A stretch of 49,449 bases of DNA from Clostridia bacterium (GCA_902363595.1 CABJAP010000022.1:1-49449); one strand, 5' to 3'. Shown: positions 8,028-16,534, numbered from the stretch's first letter. Notes: generated by a model not told the origin, from the letters alone. Program-made: numbers and translations.

Positions 8028-8349
8028 GTCCTTCTCCTTTCATGGTAAACGAATATGCTACCATTAATAATTTTTCTGACTCGATGTAAAGATCGGGAGA
8101 TTTCTCCCAATAGATTTGATTTTCGTCGAATAAGGTCTGTAATCTGCCTTCCAGTTCCGGATCCTTTTCATCCGCATATAACTCCACCGCCATATGTGTG
8201 AATGGAACATACACGGAACCATCCGCACTGAAATTGCCTGAACCATCTTCATAGTAGACAGCAAAGGGAACCTGCGGTTTCTTTTTCCATGCCTTATACC
8301 GACAAGGCACGATCCTATTTAATTTTTCATTTAGTTCCTGCAATGTCAT
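8014..8349 (-). CDS. Tail completion/terminator-like protein
   Basis: The 111-residue product sits between the HK97 gp10-like gene and the tube gene, where the tail terminator or completion protein is encoded. It begins MTLQELNEKLNRIVPCRYK and has VPFAVYYEDGSGNFSADG and MAVELYADEKDPELEG, a pattern of short alpha/beta proteins in this slot. It overlaps both neighbours by a few bases, which suggests translational coupling. Assignment rests mainly on gene order. Confidence 0.75.
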   Translation of the reverse strand: MTLQELNEKLNRIVPCRYKAWKKKPQVPFAVYYEDGSGNFSADGSVYVPFTHMAVELYADEKDPELEGRLQTLFDENQIYWEKSPDLYIESEKLLMVAYSFTMKGEGHGKK

Positions 8350-8705
8350 TTTAATGCCCTTTCAAATTCGGCTGCCGCCTTCTGATGCAGCTCTTCCTCT
8401 ACCGGAGCAATATGCACGACCGCAGCCACCCTGCCGCCATTCCTCTTTGCGTGCCCGTTTTCCAGCAGGTGGGTCAGCTGGTACTGTTTGTTGTAGATCG
8501 CCCGGCCTTTTTTTATTTTTCTTTGCGCCCAATTTTTCGCATAATCTCCCTTGTCCTTCGGTGAGGTCGCTTTCAACTTCTTAACGCCCTCCCTGGCAAG
8601 ATTCTCCTTTGTCTGCTCAAGCGCTTCGGTTACCTCGTCCGTGTACTGATTCAGGCACTTCGTTATTTCGCTGGCAAGCTGATCTATCCTGACTGTGCTA
8701 CCCAT
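8346..8705 (-). CDS. HK97 gp10-like head-tail joining protein
   Basis: The 119-residue protein contains the hallmark C-terminal pattern of this family: YAKNWAQRKIKKGRAIYNKQ, then YQLTHLLENGHAKRNGGRV and HIAPVEEE. The N-terminal half is a predicted amphipathic helix (ALEQTKENLAREGVKKLKA). Family members sit at the neck between head and tail. The start lies within the end of the preceding gene. Confidence 0.9.
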   Translation of the reverse strand: MGSTVRIDQLASEITKCLNQYTDEVTEALEQTKENLAREGVKKLKATSPKDKGDYAKNWAQRKIKKGRAIYNKQYQLTHLLENGHAKRNGGRVAAVVHIAPVEEELHQKAAAEFERALK

Positions 8706-9027
8706 TTCCTTGCGCCTCCCTCAAATACAGTTCCGTGTATCCATCCCCACGGACATAGCGGCGATAGATCGTATATCGCTTCTGCCTAACCTCTGCGGAC
8801 TCTGCGCCGTTATCATCAAATTCAGATATCACAACGCCAAGATCGGCTCTCAGGCCGGCTTGCGCCGCCTTATAATGCTCTGCCCCAGAAATCGAAAAAA
8901 TCCCGCAGAACACGTTGTTTCTTGTCTCCAGCGGGGCATCGTTTCCGATCTCATCTGGGATATATTCTATTTTAATGAGCGTGCATACGTCATTTAACGC
9001 CGCCTGTTTTCTGCTTGTCAGTTTCAT
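8698..9027 (-). CDS. Phage head closure (head-tail adaptor) protein
   Basis: A 109-residue protein between the gp6-like connector and gp10-like genes. Its beta-rich composition (VFCGIFSISGAEHYKAAQ, LRADLGVVISEFDDNG, YTIYRRYVRGDGYTELYL) fits small SPP1 gp16/HK97 gp7-type closure proteins. Start ATG at 9027 has GGGGAG about ten bases ahead and lies within the last codons of the upstream gene. Identification depends on gene order plus general fold pattern. Confidence 0.78.
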   Translation of the reverse strand: MKLTSRKQAALNDVCTLIKIEYIPDEIGNDAPLETRNNVFCGIFSISGAEHYKAAQAGLRADLGVVISEFDDNGAESAEVRQKRYTIYRRYVRGDGYTELYLREAQGNG

Positions 9028-9289
9028 TCGTATACTCCCCGCTGAGGGACAATGCGTCCCTTACCTTTTCAAAGGCTTTCTCATACTTTTCCCCGTCGCC
9101 CTCAAAACCCATCAGCCATTTGCAGTAAAATTCTGCGCACGTAAAGACTAATGGGTTCGAGAGGTCCGTTACCGCAATTCCAACCCGACGCATTTCTGCG
9201 ATGGCGGACTGGATGTTTTGCTCAATGTCCACATCAAGGATGTTTGTTTTTATGCGTAAGCGTTTGCGCATTGCTTCGATTTCCGTCAT
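8990..9289 (-). CDS. gp6-like head-tail connector protein
   Basis: A 99-residue, mostly helical protein right after the capsid gene. The sequence LRIKTNILDVDIEQNIQ, AIAEMRRVGIAV and AEFYCKWLMGF follows the pattern of HK97 gp6-like connectors (short helices, early D-x-x-I, aromatic helix). Family members form the ring bound to the portal. The gap of 48 bases from the capsid gene holds a small GC hairpin (GCGGC/GGCCGC) near 9311-9333. Confidence 0.85.
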   Translation of the reverse strand: MTEIEAMRKRLRIKTNILDVDIEQNIQSAIAEMRRVGIAVTDLSNPLVFTCAEFYCKWLMGFEGDGEKYEKAFEKVRDALSLSGEYTNETDKQKTGGVK

Positions 9290-9337
9290 AATAACCCCCT
9301 ACTAAATATTGCGGCCCGGAATAGAGCCGCCGTTATC

Positions 9338-10471
9338 TTACGCTGTCGCCTTTACGAGTTTTACAAAGGCTTCGCCAAGCGCTACCTGACTATCAAATAT
9401 TGCCACGCCCAGGTATTTATTGCTGTTCGTATCGATGTCAAACTGAGTTTTTACGTTAACAGTCTCTGCTAGATTGCCGACAATTTTTTTAAAGTCTCCC
9501 AAATACGCCTCATGCTCGGCAACGCCAGAATCAATCATCACGGGATATCCGTAAACATAGTAGTCTTTGCCCTCACGGGTGACAATATCGTTCTTCCCTT
9601 TGTCCTGAAGCGGCATAAAGTCAGTAAACAGCGTTTTTTTACTCATCAAGAACTTAGCGTTCGGGTCATATCCGCCACCCAAAAGTCCAATTAACGCAAG
9701 AACGTTTTCGTTTGTCAAGGATGCACTTTTAGCTACCGTAACGCTATTATTTGCATTCCAAGTATTCGCTTTATCAACGCCCTGCGGTTCATTCGTTCCT
9801 GAGCCTGTGATCAGATACTTGGTAATCTTCAAGGAAATTGATTCTACCAGCATGTCCACAAGCCAGCTCTCAAAGGCATTGATCGACATGGTGGAAACCG
9901 TATCCGACACCTGGATCAACTTCACAATCTCATAGCCACCAAGACTAACCTCAACAAGTACGTCTCCGTCTGGTGTGATCGTTGCGTTTTCAGCGTGCTT
10001 TTGTGCTTCGGTGACAGTTCCCTCAACGGCAAATTTCACGTTGCCCTCAACTTGCAAGAGCGTGATCTCATTAAGCAGCGGAGCCTTCTCTTTCAACTTT
10101 ATGATGATTTCCTCTACCGTTTCAGTTGGAATGGCCGCACCTGCGGAACTGGTTCCAGAATCAAAAGCCAGTTTCTCCGCCTGATTCAGTTCCTTTCCCA
10201 TAAGGTTCTTAAAAAAAGCTTCACGGTAATTGCTCTTCGTCTGATTCATTTTTTCCTCTGATACAAAATTACTTGCTGCCGGTGCGACCACCTTGTTCTC
10301 TTTCAATGCGTTCAGGTTTGCCGCTTCGTTCGCCGCCGCCTCAAAGTCTCGGTCAAGTTTTTCGATTGCTTCACGCTTCTTTGCAGCTTCATCAACCTTT
10401 CCGGCATCCAGCAGCGCCTGCGCTTCGTTCATTAACGTTTCTCTGTTTTTCAAATATGCTTCTCTGTTCAT
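9338..10471 (-). CDS. HK97-type major capsid protein
   Basis: Of 377 residues, the first 65 or so form a charged coiled coil (LDAGKVDEAAKKREAIEKL), the scaffolding delta-domain. It is followed by a linker near VAPAASNFVSEEK where the prohead protease is expected to cut. The body begins about residue 75 and contains GAAIPTETVEEIIIKLKE, LITGSGTNEPQGV and MIDSGVAEHEAYLGDF, all typical of HK97 capsids. The protease gene is directly upstream, three bases away. Confidence 0.95.
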   Translation of the reverse strand: MNREAYLKNRETLMNEAQALLDAGKVDEAAKKREAIEKLDRDFEAAANEAANLNALKENKVVAPAASNFVSEEKMNQTKSNYREAFFKNLMGKELNQAEKLAFDSGTSSAGAAIPTETVEEIIIKLKEKAPLLNEITLLQVEGNVKFAVEGTVTEAQKHAENATITPDGDVLVEVSLGGYEIVKLIQVSDTVSTMSINAFESWLVDMLVESISLKITKYLITGSGTNEPQGVDKANTWNANNSVTVAKSASLTNENVLALIGLLGGGYDPNAKFLMSKKTLFTDFMPLQDKGKNDIVTREGKDYYVYGYPVMIDSGVAEHEAYLGDFKKIVGNLAETVNVKTQFDIDTNSNKYLGVAIFDSQVALGEAFVKLVKATA

Positions 10472-10474
10472 TTC

Positions 10475-11119
10475 TTACCTCCGTAATTTTAATAAATTTA
10501 ACTTTTCTTGCTCAACAGCCTTCCCACTCAAGGCTGACCTGGCTTCTTTTATTTGCTCCGGCGTCAGGATCGTTGCGACGGAATTGTAAAGGCCGTTCGC
10601 AGCTGGAAGGATTTCATCAACCAGACCCAACGCCGTGGCCCTTTCCGCTGTCATCCATTCCTCTTTGTCCATCAAAGACAACAACTCTTCTTCCGTCATG
10701 CCGGTTTTTTCCCTATAGGCCGCCGCAATTGCCCGGCTGCACTCTCGCAGCACTTCGGATTCGTGGGCAAATGCCTGCCAGTCCCCCTCACATCCGCTCT
10801 GTACGTTGTGAATCATCATCATGCCGGTTGGCGTAATAGACGATCTGGCCGCACATGCGATAACAGACGCCGCACTTCCGGCCAGACCAACAATTTCAAT
10901 CCGTTTGTTACCCGCATAGCCTCGAATTTTCGAATAGATTTCGGCGCCGGAAAAAATCTCACCCCCACCGGAATTAATCTCAAATACGACTTCATCGTCG
11001 CTTTTCGCTTCACTGAGGGCAAATTCTATATCTCCCGGACAGGTCGTTTCTATGCCCCAGAAAGAATAAAAATCCTTATAATCGTTCGGAACAACTGTTC
11101 CTTTAATCGGTATCCGCAT
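10475..11119 (-). CDS. ClpP-like prohead maturation protease
   Basis: This 214-residue serine protease has the ClpP/Clp-like phage signature: GLAGSAAS with the likely nucleophile Ser85 and MMMIHNVQSG with His104. An acidic partner is expected in the later ALGLVDEI segment. In HK97-like phages with this protease type it removes the capsid delta-domain during maturation. It overlaps the end of the portal gene by 17 bases and precedes the capsid gene. Ribosome binding bases AGGAGGTGAACG lie before the ATG at 11119. Confidence 0.93.
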   Translation of the reverse strand: MRIPIKGTVVPNDYKDFYSFWGIETTCPGDIEFALSEAKSDDEVVFEINSGGGEIFSGAEIYSKIRGYAGNKRIEIVGLAGSAASVIACAARSSITPTGMMMIHNVQSGCEGDWQAFAHESEVLRECSRAIAAAYREKTGMTEEELLSLMDKEEWMTAERATALGLVDEILPAANGLYNSVATILTPEQIKEARSALSGKAVEQEKLNLLKLRR

Positions 11120-12287
11120 CTTCGTTCACCTCCTTTCCTACCACGCCGGTGTCTTTCCGCCTCAGTGGTTCGTCACCGCCAGGCAGCGGCGCATAATTAA
11201 ACGTGGCACGCCACTCATTCGGCGTAAGCGCTCCACGGTCTACCATTTCCCGCAGATTTAATTTTGTCGCCGTTGAAGCGTGCTGCAAGTTTGCGGACTC
11301 AAAAAACACGCTGTTTCCAAAACCTCTCTGGCGCAGCGTGAATAGTCCTCGTGTATATCCATTTGAAAATTTTATTGCGATTGGCTCTATGACCTGCTCA
11401 TAGTATGCCTCCCACTCTTCTTCATTTGCGGTCGATTGGACGATCTTCCTGTTCGTGTTAAAAAAATTGAGCGCACGCTCATAAACCCGATCTTGTATTG
11501 CGGCGTTTGGAACATAGTCTTTCGGCTCAATCCGCTGTATATCCGTCTTTGCATCCACACCAGCGGCGCCGAAGGTGTCCGACTCATAGGTCAGGTAGTT
11601 ATCCGTAAATTCTTTTACGTTTTTCTTGATGTCCTCCGGCCGCATAGAGCTTGTAAACTTTAGCAGCCACCGGATCACACTACTATTTTTGATCGCCTTG
11701 ACGAGTCCCTGGTCCATGATCGTAAGCGTTTCCATCAAGCCGGTTAATGCTCCGGCTGGAGAGCTGCCAAATAAATAGTCCTCTCCATAATCCTGTTTGA
11801 TATGGATTAATTCATCATATCGGAACCGGACAACATGGCTGTTTTTCAGTGTAAACCGGATCGTCAAAACCCCTGTGGCCGTCTCCGCTTCAGCGGCTGT
11901 GCATGGAATTGGATACAGCTGGCAAGGCATCCCATTTGCGTCCCGGACGATCAGGGCAAAAGCGTTGCCGTTTAAAATGAGCTGAATCGCCATTTTTTCC
12001 TGCATGTCCTGCCCGGTCATGTATGGGTTTGGTTCTTCCAGCAAAATCCGCATGTAGGGTTCCGGGTTGACTTCTGTTTTGATTCCGTTTTCTATGGTGG
12101 TTTTCCGTATATGCTTCGCCGTAAGCTTGCCAATCGCCGTAACTTCTGGCCGGATGCAGGATCGTATAATTTCGCTCCGGTAAAGTCTCCCGTCATAGGA
12201 AAAAAACCCGCTCCGGTCCATCGTTACCATTTTGTATTGTGGTGTCACCGCCGTGTTTTCTTTTTTTCTCCTCGAAAATAGATTCAT
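11103..12287 (-). CDS. Phage portal protein, HK97 family
   Basis: A 394-residue protein between the large terminase and the protease, as in HK97. It has the family pattern near the start (SEIIRSCIRPEVTAIGKLT), the core (LLEEPNPYMTGQDMQEK, QLILNGNAFALIVRD), YDELIHIKQDYGEDYLFG and late RGALTPNEWRATFNYAPLP before DEPLRRKD. It forms the dodecameric ring for DNA passage and for terminase docking. Ten bases separate it from the terminase gene. Confidence 0.94.
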   Translation of the reverse strand: MNLFSRRKKENTAVTPQYKMVTMDRSGFFSYDGRLYRSEIIRSCIRPEVTAIGKLTAKHIRKTTIENGIKTEVNPEPYMRILLEEPNPYMTGQDMQEKMAIQLILNGNAFALIVRDANGMPCQLYPIPCTAAEAETATGVLTIRFTLKNSHVVRFRYDELIHIKQDYGEDYLFGSSPAGALTGLMETLTIMDQGLVKAIKNSSVIRWLLKFTSSMRPEDIKKNVKEFTDNYLTYESDTFGAAGVDAKTDIQRIEPKDYVPNAAIQDRVYERALNFFNTNRKIVQSTANEEEWEAYYEQVIEPIAIKFSNGYTRGLFTLRQRGFGNSVFFESANLQHASTATKLNLREMVDRGALTPNEWRATFNYAPLPGGDEPLRRKDTGVVGKEVNEDADTD

Positions 12288-12296
12288 AACTGCTCC

Positions 12297-13976
12297 TTAT
12301 ATCATGCTGAGATATTCTTCCTGATAGCGTTCAAAAACGACATAGGCATCCAATAGACCTGCCGTTCCATCTATGCGCTTCCGCTGCGTATGCCCTTTAG
12401 CCGGTTGGATATTTCCGTTACGGTCAATGTCTACCGTGGTATTCGCAAGGCACCATTTCAGGATTGGATTGTTATTGTAGACAATTCGCTTGGCCTCCAG
12501 ATCGGCCCCAAGGCTTTTCATTGGACTGGAAAGTGTCCTTTTTCCCTGAACAACAGGATCCATAACTTCCGGGCCAAAGGTGTTTGACATATCTTCCGCA
12601 AAATACCCGGCGCCCCACGTGTCATAGCCGACCTTATACAGATAAATGTCTTTCTTCTCCTGCACCTCGATAAACCACGCCACGACGTCATGTGGCCTAA
12701 TTTTATTGCCCTGGCACACCCGCAACAGCCCTTGATCGTGCCATTTGTCGTAAGGCACTTTATCCTCTCTGAGTCTCAGTTCAAACACGGTTTCCGGCAT
12801 CCAATACATTTGATCGACATAAACGTGATCGTCACCCGGAACCATGAATATCACCGTGGCATTGGTGAGGTCCGTCGTTGAGGATAAATCCACCCCGCCG
12901 ATTCCATAGCGTGGCTTTAATTTTGCAAGATCGTAACAAGCCATATTGTTCAGCTGTTCAAAGGTCAGCCATGCCTCCGTGCTGGTTTCCCGGATATTAA
13001 ATTCCTTACAGACGAGATTCTTTACAAGGCCATTGTTCTGCTTCGCCTTCTCAACCTTTGCCGCCAAGGTTTTTTTATTCTTGATCGTTCCAAGGCCCGG
13101 ATTGGCTTTCTTCCACATTTTCGGGTCTGTCCACTCTTTTCGGTTGTCGAGTTCATAAATAAAGGCTATAAAGTGTTCATCCTGATAGCCGTCCTGGTCA
13201 AAATACCCGTTAATGACGGATTCCGCTTCCTCATACTTCTGGTCGTAAATGTCTTCTCGGATGGTTCCGGCCGTGCTTGTGATGTAGATGAGCGGTTGCT
13301 CCCTTGCTACAATGCCGTCAGCGATAATGTCATAGAGCGCCTTTCCGTTCTTCCATTGATGCACCTCATCCATTAACGCCCCGTGGACGTTCAGGCCGTC
13401 CAGCGTGTCAGAGTCGCTTGCCAAGGGCTTAAATATACCCTCGTTAAAATCCTCGGAAGAAAGCTCCGCTACAAGACACTTAATTCGCTTCCTCAGTGTC
13501 GGAGATTTCCTTACCATCCGCTTCGCCTCTGTCCAAATGATTTTCGCCTGGTCCCGCTTTGTTGCTACGGCATAGACCTCCGGCCCCATTTCTCCGTCAC
13601 CGATCTGTAGATACAAGCCGACAATACTCGCCAGTAAGGACTTTCCATTTTTCTTCCCGACGATCAATAAAGCTTCCCGATATTTTCGGTTTCCCTCTAT
13701 GTCGATAAATCCGAAAATCGTCGCAAGGTGCGCTTTTTCCCAAAGTTCGAGCTGAACCAGTTGCCCGCCAAGCGGCCCCTTGGAGTGCCTGCAATACGTT
13801 TCTGCGAACCGGATCACATGATCGGCCCGCTTCTCCGAATAAAAATATTCTCCGGGATGCTCAAGGTCATAAACGATTTTTTTGTATGTGCGCCGGATTT
13901 TATCACTGACGATTTCCTCGCCGGTTTCAATCCTATGCCAATATTCCAGGATTGGATTAAATATCTTCTCGCCCAT
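12297..13976 (-). CDS. terL: Terminase large subunit
   Basis: A 559-residue DNA-packaging motor ATPase-nuclease. The Walker A-like loop is VGKKNGKS (about residue 106-113) with Walker B and catalytic Glu in GALMDEVHQW (about residue 199-208). The nuclease domain begins near GVDLSSTTDLTN (about residue 350). Length and motifs fit the Terminase_1 family paired with P27-type small subunits. Its start lies 20 bases inside the end of the small terminase gene. Confidence 0.95.
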   Translation of the reverse strand: MGEKIFNPILEYWHRIETGEEIVSDKIRRTYKKIVYDLEHPGEYFYSEKRADHVIRFAETYCRHSKGPLGGQLVQLELWEKAHLATIFGFIDIEGNRKYREALLIVGKKNGKSLLASIVGLYLQIGDGEMGPEVYAVATKRDQAKIIWTEAKRMVRKSPTLRKRIKCLVAELSSEDFNEGIFKPLASDSDTLDGLNVHGALMDEVHQWKNGKALYDIIADGIVAREQPLIYITSTAGTIREDIYDQKYEEAESVINGYFDQDGYQDEHFIAFIYELDNRKEWTDPKMWKKANPGLGTIKNKKTLAAKVEKAKQNNGLVKNLVCKEFNIRETSTEAWLTFEQLNNMACYDLAKLKPRYGIGGVDLSSTTDLTNATVIFMVPGDDHVYVDQMYWMPETVFELRLREDKVPYDKWHDQGLLRVCQGNKIRPHDVVAWFIEVQEKKDIYLYKVGYDTWGAGYFAEDMSNTFGPEVMDPVVQGKRTLSSPMKSLGADLEAKRIVYNNNPILKWCLANTTVDIDRNGNIQPAKGHTQRKRIDGTAGLLDAYVVFERYQEEYLSMI

Positions 13977-14322
13977 TTACAAAGTCCTCATATCCATCGT
14001 CTTTTTCTTTGACTTCTTCCTTCGGGAGCAGATCGGACAGCTGCTTGATCTCTTTCTGATAGAGGCCATTCAGCGTATTGTATAAATCTGCGGTTGGACG
14101 CTTTCTTTCATATGGCTTTTGATTTTCTCCCTGGCGGAACATTTCCACATATCCATGCTCTGCCAGGTCTTTCTCAAAATCCTCAAGCTGCACCCGGTGG
14201 TTGGCTGCCCGCTGAATCAATCCGTCCACGACCGCATACCGTTTTCCGTCCATCCCGCCGTAAATCGCCCGAAGTCTTTTTTCCTCGGCTCTAATCCGTG
14301 TTTCTCGTTTCTTTGGTGGCAT
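13957..14322 (-). CDS. terS: Terminase small subunit, P27 family
   Basis: A 121-residue protein directly before the large terminase. It begins MPPKKRETRIRAEEK with basic residues and contains the predicted DNA-binding helices DGLIQRAANHRVQLEDF and RPTADLYNTLNGLYQKE, typical of P27-type small terminases, which recognise the packaging site. AGGAGCG precedes the ATG. The neighbouring HNH gene supports a cos-type packaging mode. Confidence 0.88.
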   Translation of the reverse strand: MPPKKRETRIRAEEKRLRAIYGGMDGKRYAVVDGLIQRAANHRVQLEDFEKDLAEHGYVEMFRQGENQKPYERKRPTADLYNTLNGLYQKEIKQLSDLLPKEEVKEKDDGYEDFVNGREDI

Positions 14323-14415
14323 AAGTCGCTCCTTTCCGGGCTAAATCCCTGTATTTTGGGAGGGGTCGTATGAAAATGACCTGCGTGTTTTTTGAAGCTG
14401 CACTCACCGGTCTAT

Positions 14416-14748
14416 TTATCCCCCTCCCCCATTATTTTTTGAGGGGGGGATTGGCTGGCCCTCTTCGTCAAAATAAATTCTTCTTTCTTCTCCATTCATA
14501 TCTGCGTAATGTTCTTCGTCGTGGCATTGCTTACAGACATACGCAAGCCGCTCATGGTTCAGGCTGATCTCTGGATCATCTATATTTGCAGGAGTCAGCA
14601 GTATCTCGTGATGCACAATGTATCCTGGCTTCTTGTGACAATGCTCACAAAGTCCGCCGTCTATGCTGATCCGCTCGGCGATGTAGCTATCCCTGCATCG
14701 CTGCCATGCTCTTGAGTTGTAAAAGGCTCTTGCGAACTCCTTAGCCAT
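14416..14748 (-). CDS. HNH endonuclease
   Basis: The 110-residue protein has a zinc-binding HNH core: CEHCHKKPGYIVHHEILLTP, then LAYVCKQCHDEEH. The two CxxC pairs and HH-N/H residues are present. Such genes next to the terminase are required for cohesive-end cutting in several cos phages such as HK97. The C-terminus PPSKNNGGGG is encoded by C- and G-runs that form a GC-rich inverted repeat (about 14420-14449). Confidence 0.93.
   Translation of the reverse strand: MAKEFARAFYNSRAWQRCRDSYIAERISIDGGLCEHCHKKPGYIVHHEILLTPANIDDPEISLNHERLAYVCKQCHDEEHYADMNGEERRIYFDEEGQPIPPSKNNGGGG
14420..14449. repeat. GC-rich inverted repeat at the end of the HNH gene
   Basis: CCCCCTC and GAGGGGG flank a 13-16 base AT-rich centre, just before the terminase small subunit gene. 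It could be a terminator-like structure, or part of a packaging site; neither is shown. The 93-base gap between HNH and terS contains no gene. Confidence 0.4.
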
Positions 14749-14872
14749 CGTCTCCCCTTTCCTGGCATAACAAAAGACACCCTGTTACCAGAGTGCCTGT
14801 TACCATAAATTGTTAACCATACCAGTTGCGCCAACAATCGAACACATGATTCACTGTCTTGTCTCCAAGTCC

Positions 14873-14913
14873 ATTATAATAATATCAAAGATTTTTGGGA
14901 CATGCAGGGACAT
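14873..14913 (-). promoter_or_regulatory. Putative late promoter with two direct ATGTCCC repeats
   Basis: On the minus strand a TATAAT -10 box lies at 14873-14878. Instead of a consensus -35 there are two copies of ATGTCCC (plus-strand GGGACAT at 14897-14903 and 14907-14913), ten bases apart, that is one helical turn. This begins exactly at the end of the sigma-like regulator gene and precedes HNH, terminase and all structural genes. An activator-dependent late promoter is the natural reading, but it is inferred. Confidence 0.6.
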
Positions 14914-15335
14914 TATAAAATTTTTTTAAAAAATCTTTCTAACCGCTTATTCACCCGGTCCCTTGTCCACTCTCTGCCCATCATTTCAGCTGCCCGCTTC
15001 TGGCTCATCCCGTGAAGATATATGTACCTCAGTAGCCGCCGCATGTCTGCGTCTGGCACTGTCTCAATCCAATCTTCGAATCTGTTAACAAGGCTCTGTT
15101 TCTGTCTGATCTTTTTTTCGAGTAATGCCTGTCGCTGGAGATATTGGGCAGGACTAAACCCACGAATTACTTTTGCTTTTGGGTAACCAGTCCGATAGTC
15201 TTTGATCACATCGGCAACCGGTTCATATTTCTCCATCCCGTCCAGTTCTCTTTCCAGGTCCTCAATCTCTCGTGGCAATCCTTTCAGCTTCGCCAGCTCT
15301 TTCTTATTCAACCTCTTCACCTTCCCATTCTTCAT
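14913..15335 (-). CDS. RinA/ArpU-like late transcription regulator (sigma-70 region 4-like HTH)
   Basis: A protein of about 140 residues placed last before the late operon. The N-terminal half is a charged helix (LPREIEDLERELDG). The C-terminal part, DADMRRLLRYIYLHGMSQKRAAEMM and WTRDRVNKRL, is a helix-turn-helix like region 4 of sigma factors, as in ArpU/RinA late regulators of phages of Bacillota. It probably activates the promoter at 14873-14913. ATG at 15335 has GGGCGG ahead; an in-frame ATG at 15377 would add 14 residues, so the start is uncertain. It overlaps the preceding gene by about 30 bases. Confidence 0.78.
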   Translation of the reverse strand: MKNGKVKRLNKKELAKLKGLPREIEDLERELDGMEKYEPVADVIKDYRTGYPKAKVIRGFSPAQYLQRQALLEKKIRQKQSLVNRFEDWIETVPDADMRRLLRYIYLHGMSQKRAAEMMGREWTRDRVNKRLERFFKKIL

Positions 15336-15642
15336 ACCGCCCAATAACATCCTCACATAATTTCGTGATCTGCGCATTGGCGATCAGGCTGTCTGCTCCA
15401 TTTTTCATCAACCTGTACAATATTCTGATATCCTCAATATCCATCATTTCAATCGCTTCATCCAGACCCATGACATGATTTCCATACTCCCGCCGCTTAT
15501 AGACATCTGACATTTTAACCAGGACTTCTAACGATCTCCCGTCATATATTTCAATGATATTGTCAATGATCTTATGTCGGAGTGCCATGTTTTTATTCTT
15601 CTCTTCATACGTTAACTGGATCACATTGTCGATATTTTCCAT
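15304..15642 (-). CDS. Phage protein of unknown function
   Basis: The 112-residue product from ATG 15642 (AGGAGG seven bases before) is acidic and mostly helical: MENIDNVIQLTYEEKNKNM, then LEVLVKMSDVYKRREYG and IEDIRILYRLMKNGADSL. I do not recognise a family. It lies just before the late regulator and overlaps its start, so it may be co-translated with it. Confidence 0.7.
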   Translation of the reverse strand: MENIDNVIQLTYEEKNKNMALRHKIIDNIIEIYDGRSLEVLVKMSDVYKRREYGNHVMGLDEAIEMMDIEDIRILYRLMKNGADSLIANAQITKLCEDVIGRYEEWEGEEVE

Positions 15643-15731
15643 TGTTACCTCCTTGATTAAATCCGGCCGCAATGATACAATTCAATTACCACTCTGGTTG
15701 TACCATTACGACCTTTTTAAAAAGTCCTTTT

Positions 15732-15971
15732 CTATGCCTTGTGCTGAGAGAGGGCTTTTTCTTTTCCATACGCATGTTTCAGAGACATGCAGTAAAATAC
15801 GCCTACAAGGGCTCGGACTCTTGCTCCACCTTCTTGGTAAAATGGTTCCGTGGTCACATGCTCACGCTGAAAAATAATTGATTCTACTGACATCTCCCGA
15901 ATCTCCATAAAATGATCATATAGTCCAAGCCTTCGAAAAAGCTTCAGATTTTCCTTTTCGATTCTTCTCAT
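15732..15971 (-). CDS. Small phage protein of unknown function
   Basis: The 79-residue product starts at ATG 15971, which overlaps the stop of the previous gene as ATGA and has GGAGG eleven bases upstream. It begins MRRIEKENLKLFRRLGLYD and has a Cys-containing C-terminal part (VGVFYCMSLKHAYGKEK). No family recognised. The 60-90 bases beyond its stop contain GGACTTTTTAAAAAGGTC, a near-perfect palindrome at 15710-15727 that may be an operator or weak hairpin. Confidence 0.65.
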   Translation of the reverse strand: MRRIEKENLKLFRRLGLYDHFMEIREMSVESIIFQREHVTTEPFYQEGGARVRALVGVFYCMSLKHAYGKEKALSQHKA

Positions 15972-16216
15972 TTTCCGCAACCTCCTGTCAGTTCCTCGAC
16001 TCTCTTGCGCTGCCACTCAACCGCCTGATCGACGCTTTCCGGATCCCGTCCAAACTCTTTGCGATAGTTGTTCACTGCATTCTCTCCGGCCAGCTCGTTC
16101 CACCGCTCATCTGACATCATAGGGATATCTACCAGGGGTATTGTCCGCTCTGAGTTCTTCACTTTTATTTGCCCCAGCACCGGGTAGCTTCTTCCTAAAA
16201 TTTTCATTACGTCCAT
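15968..16216 (-). CDS. Small phage protein of unknown function
   Basis: Product of 82 residues: MDVMKILGRSYPVLGQIKV, TIPLVDIPMMSDERWNELA, then AVEWQRKRVEELTGGCGK. The proline and 'MSDERWNELA' segment recalls small early proteins of Clostridia prophages, but I cannot name a function. AGGAGG lies six bases before the ATG at 16216. Confidence 0.65.
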   Translation of the reverse strand: MDVMKILGRSYPVLGQIKVKNSERTIPLVDIPMMSDERWNELAGENAVNNYRKEFGRDPESVDQAVEWQRKRVEELTGGCGK

Positions 16217-16228
16217 GTTATGTACCTC

Positions 16229-16534
16229 CTAAATATACTTCTTTATCCTGTGTAAGTCCTGCGGTAACGTCTTGATTGCTTCGGGCCTGTCCTGATACCA
16301 GATAAAATACTCGATCCCTTTCTCCGGTGGCCGTTCTGCAAGATTTTTCAATTCATCAATTGTGAATGAACCTTTGATCTCCACAACGTTCACGGGTACC
16401 CACCCATTCAGGCGGATATAATCAATCATCATTCCGGCCGACTTTTCAGGGGTCATGCCCATAGCCGGGGCCTGGAATACCTGATGCTTTGCAATACCTT
16501 TTTCGTTATAATCCACTATGTAATTTCTAAACAT
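16229..16534 (-). CDS. Phage protein of unknown function
   Basis: I start the gene at ATG 16534 (MFRNYIVDYNEKGIAKH), which has GAAAGGAAAC ahead; the frame is open further upstream but that part is AT-rich and lacks a binding site. The 101-residue product contains FQAPAMGMTPEKSAGMM and GWVPVNVVEIKGSFTID with a KIKKY-like basic end. No family recognised. It directly follows the primase-helicase gene. Confidence 0.65.
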   Translation of the reverse strand: MFRNYIVDYNEKGIAKHQVFQAPAMGMTPEKSAGMMIDYIRLNGWVPVNVVEIKGSFTIDELKNLAERPPEKGIEYFIWYQDRPEAIKTLPQDLHRIKKYI

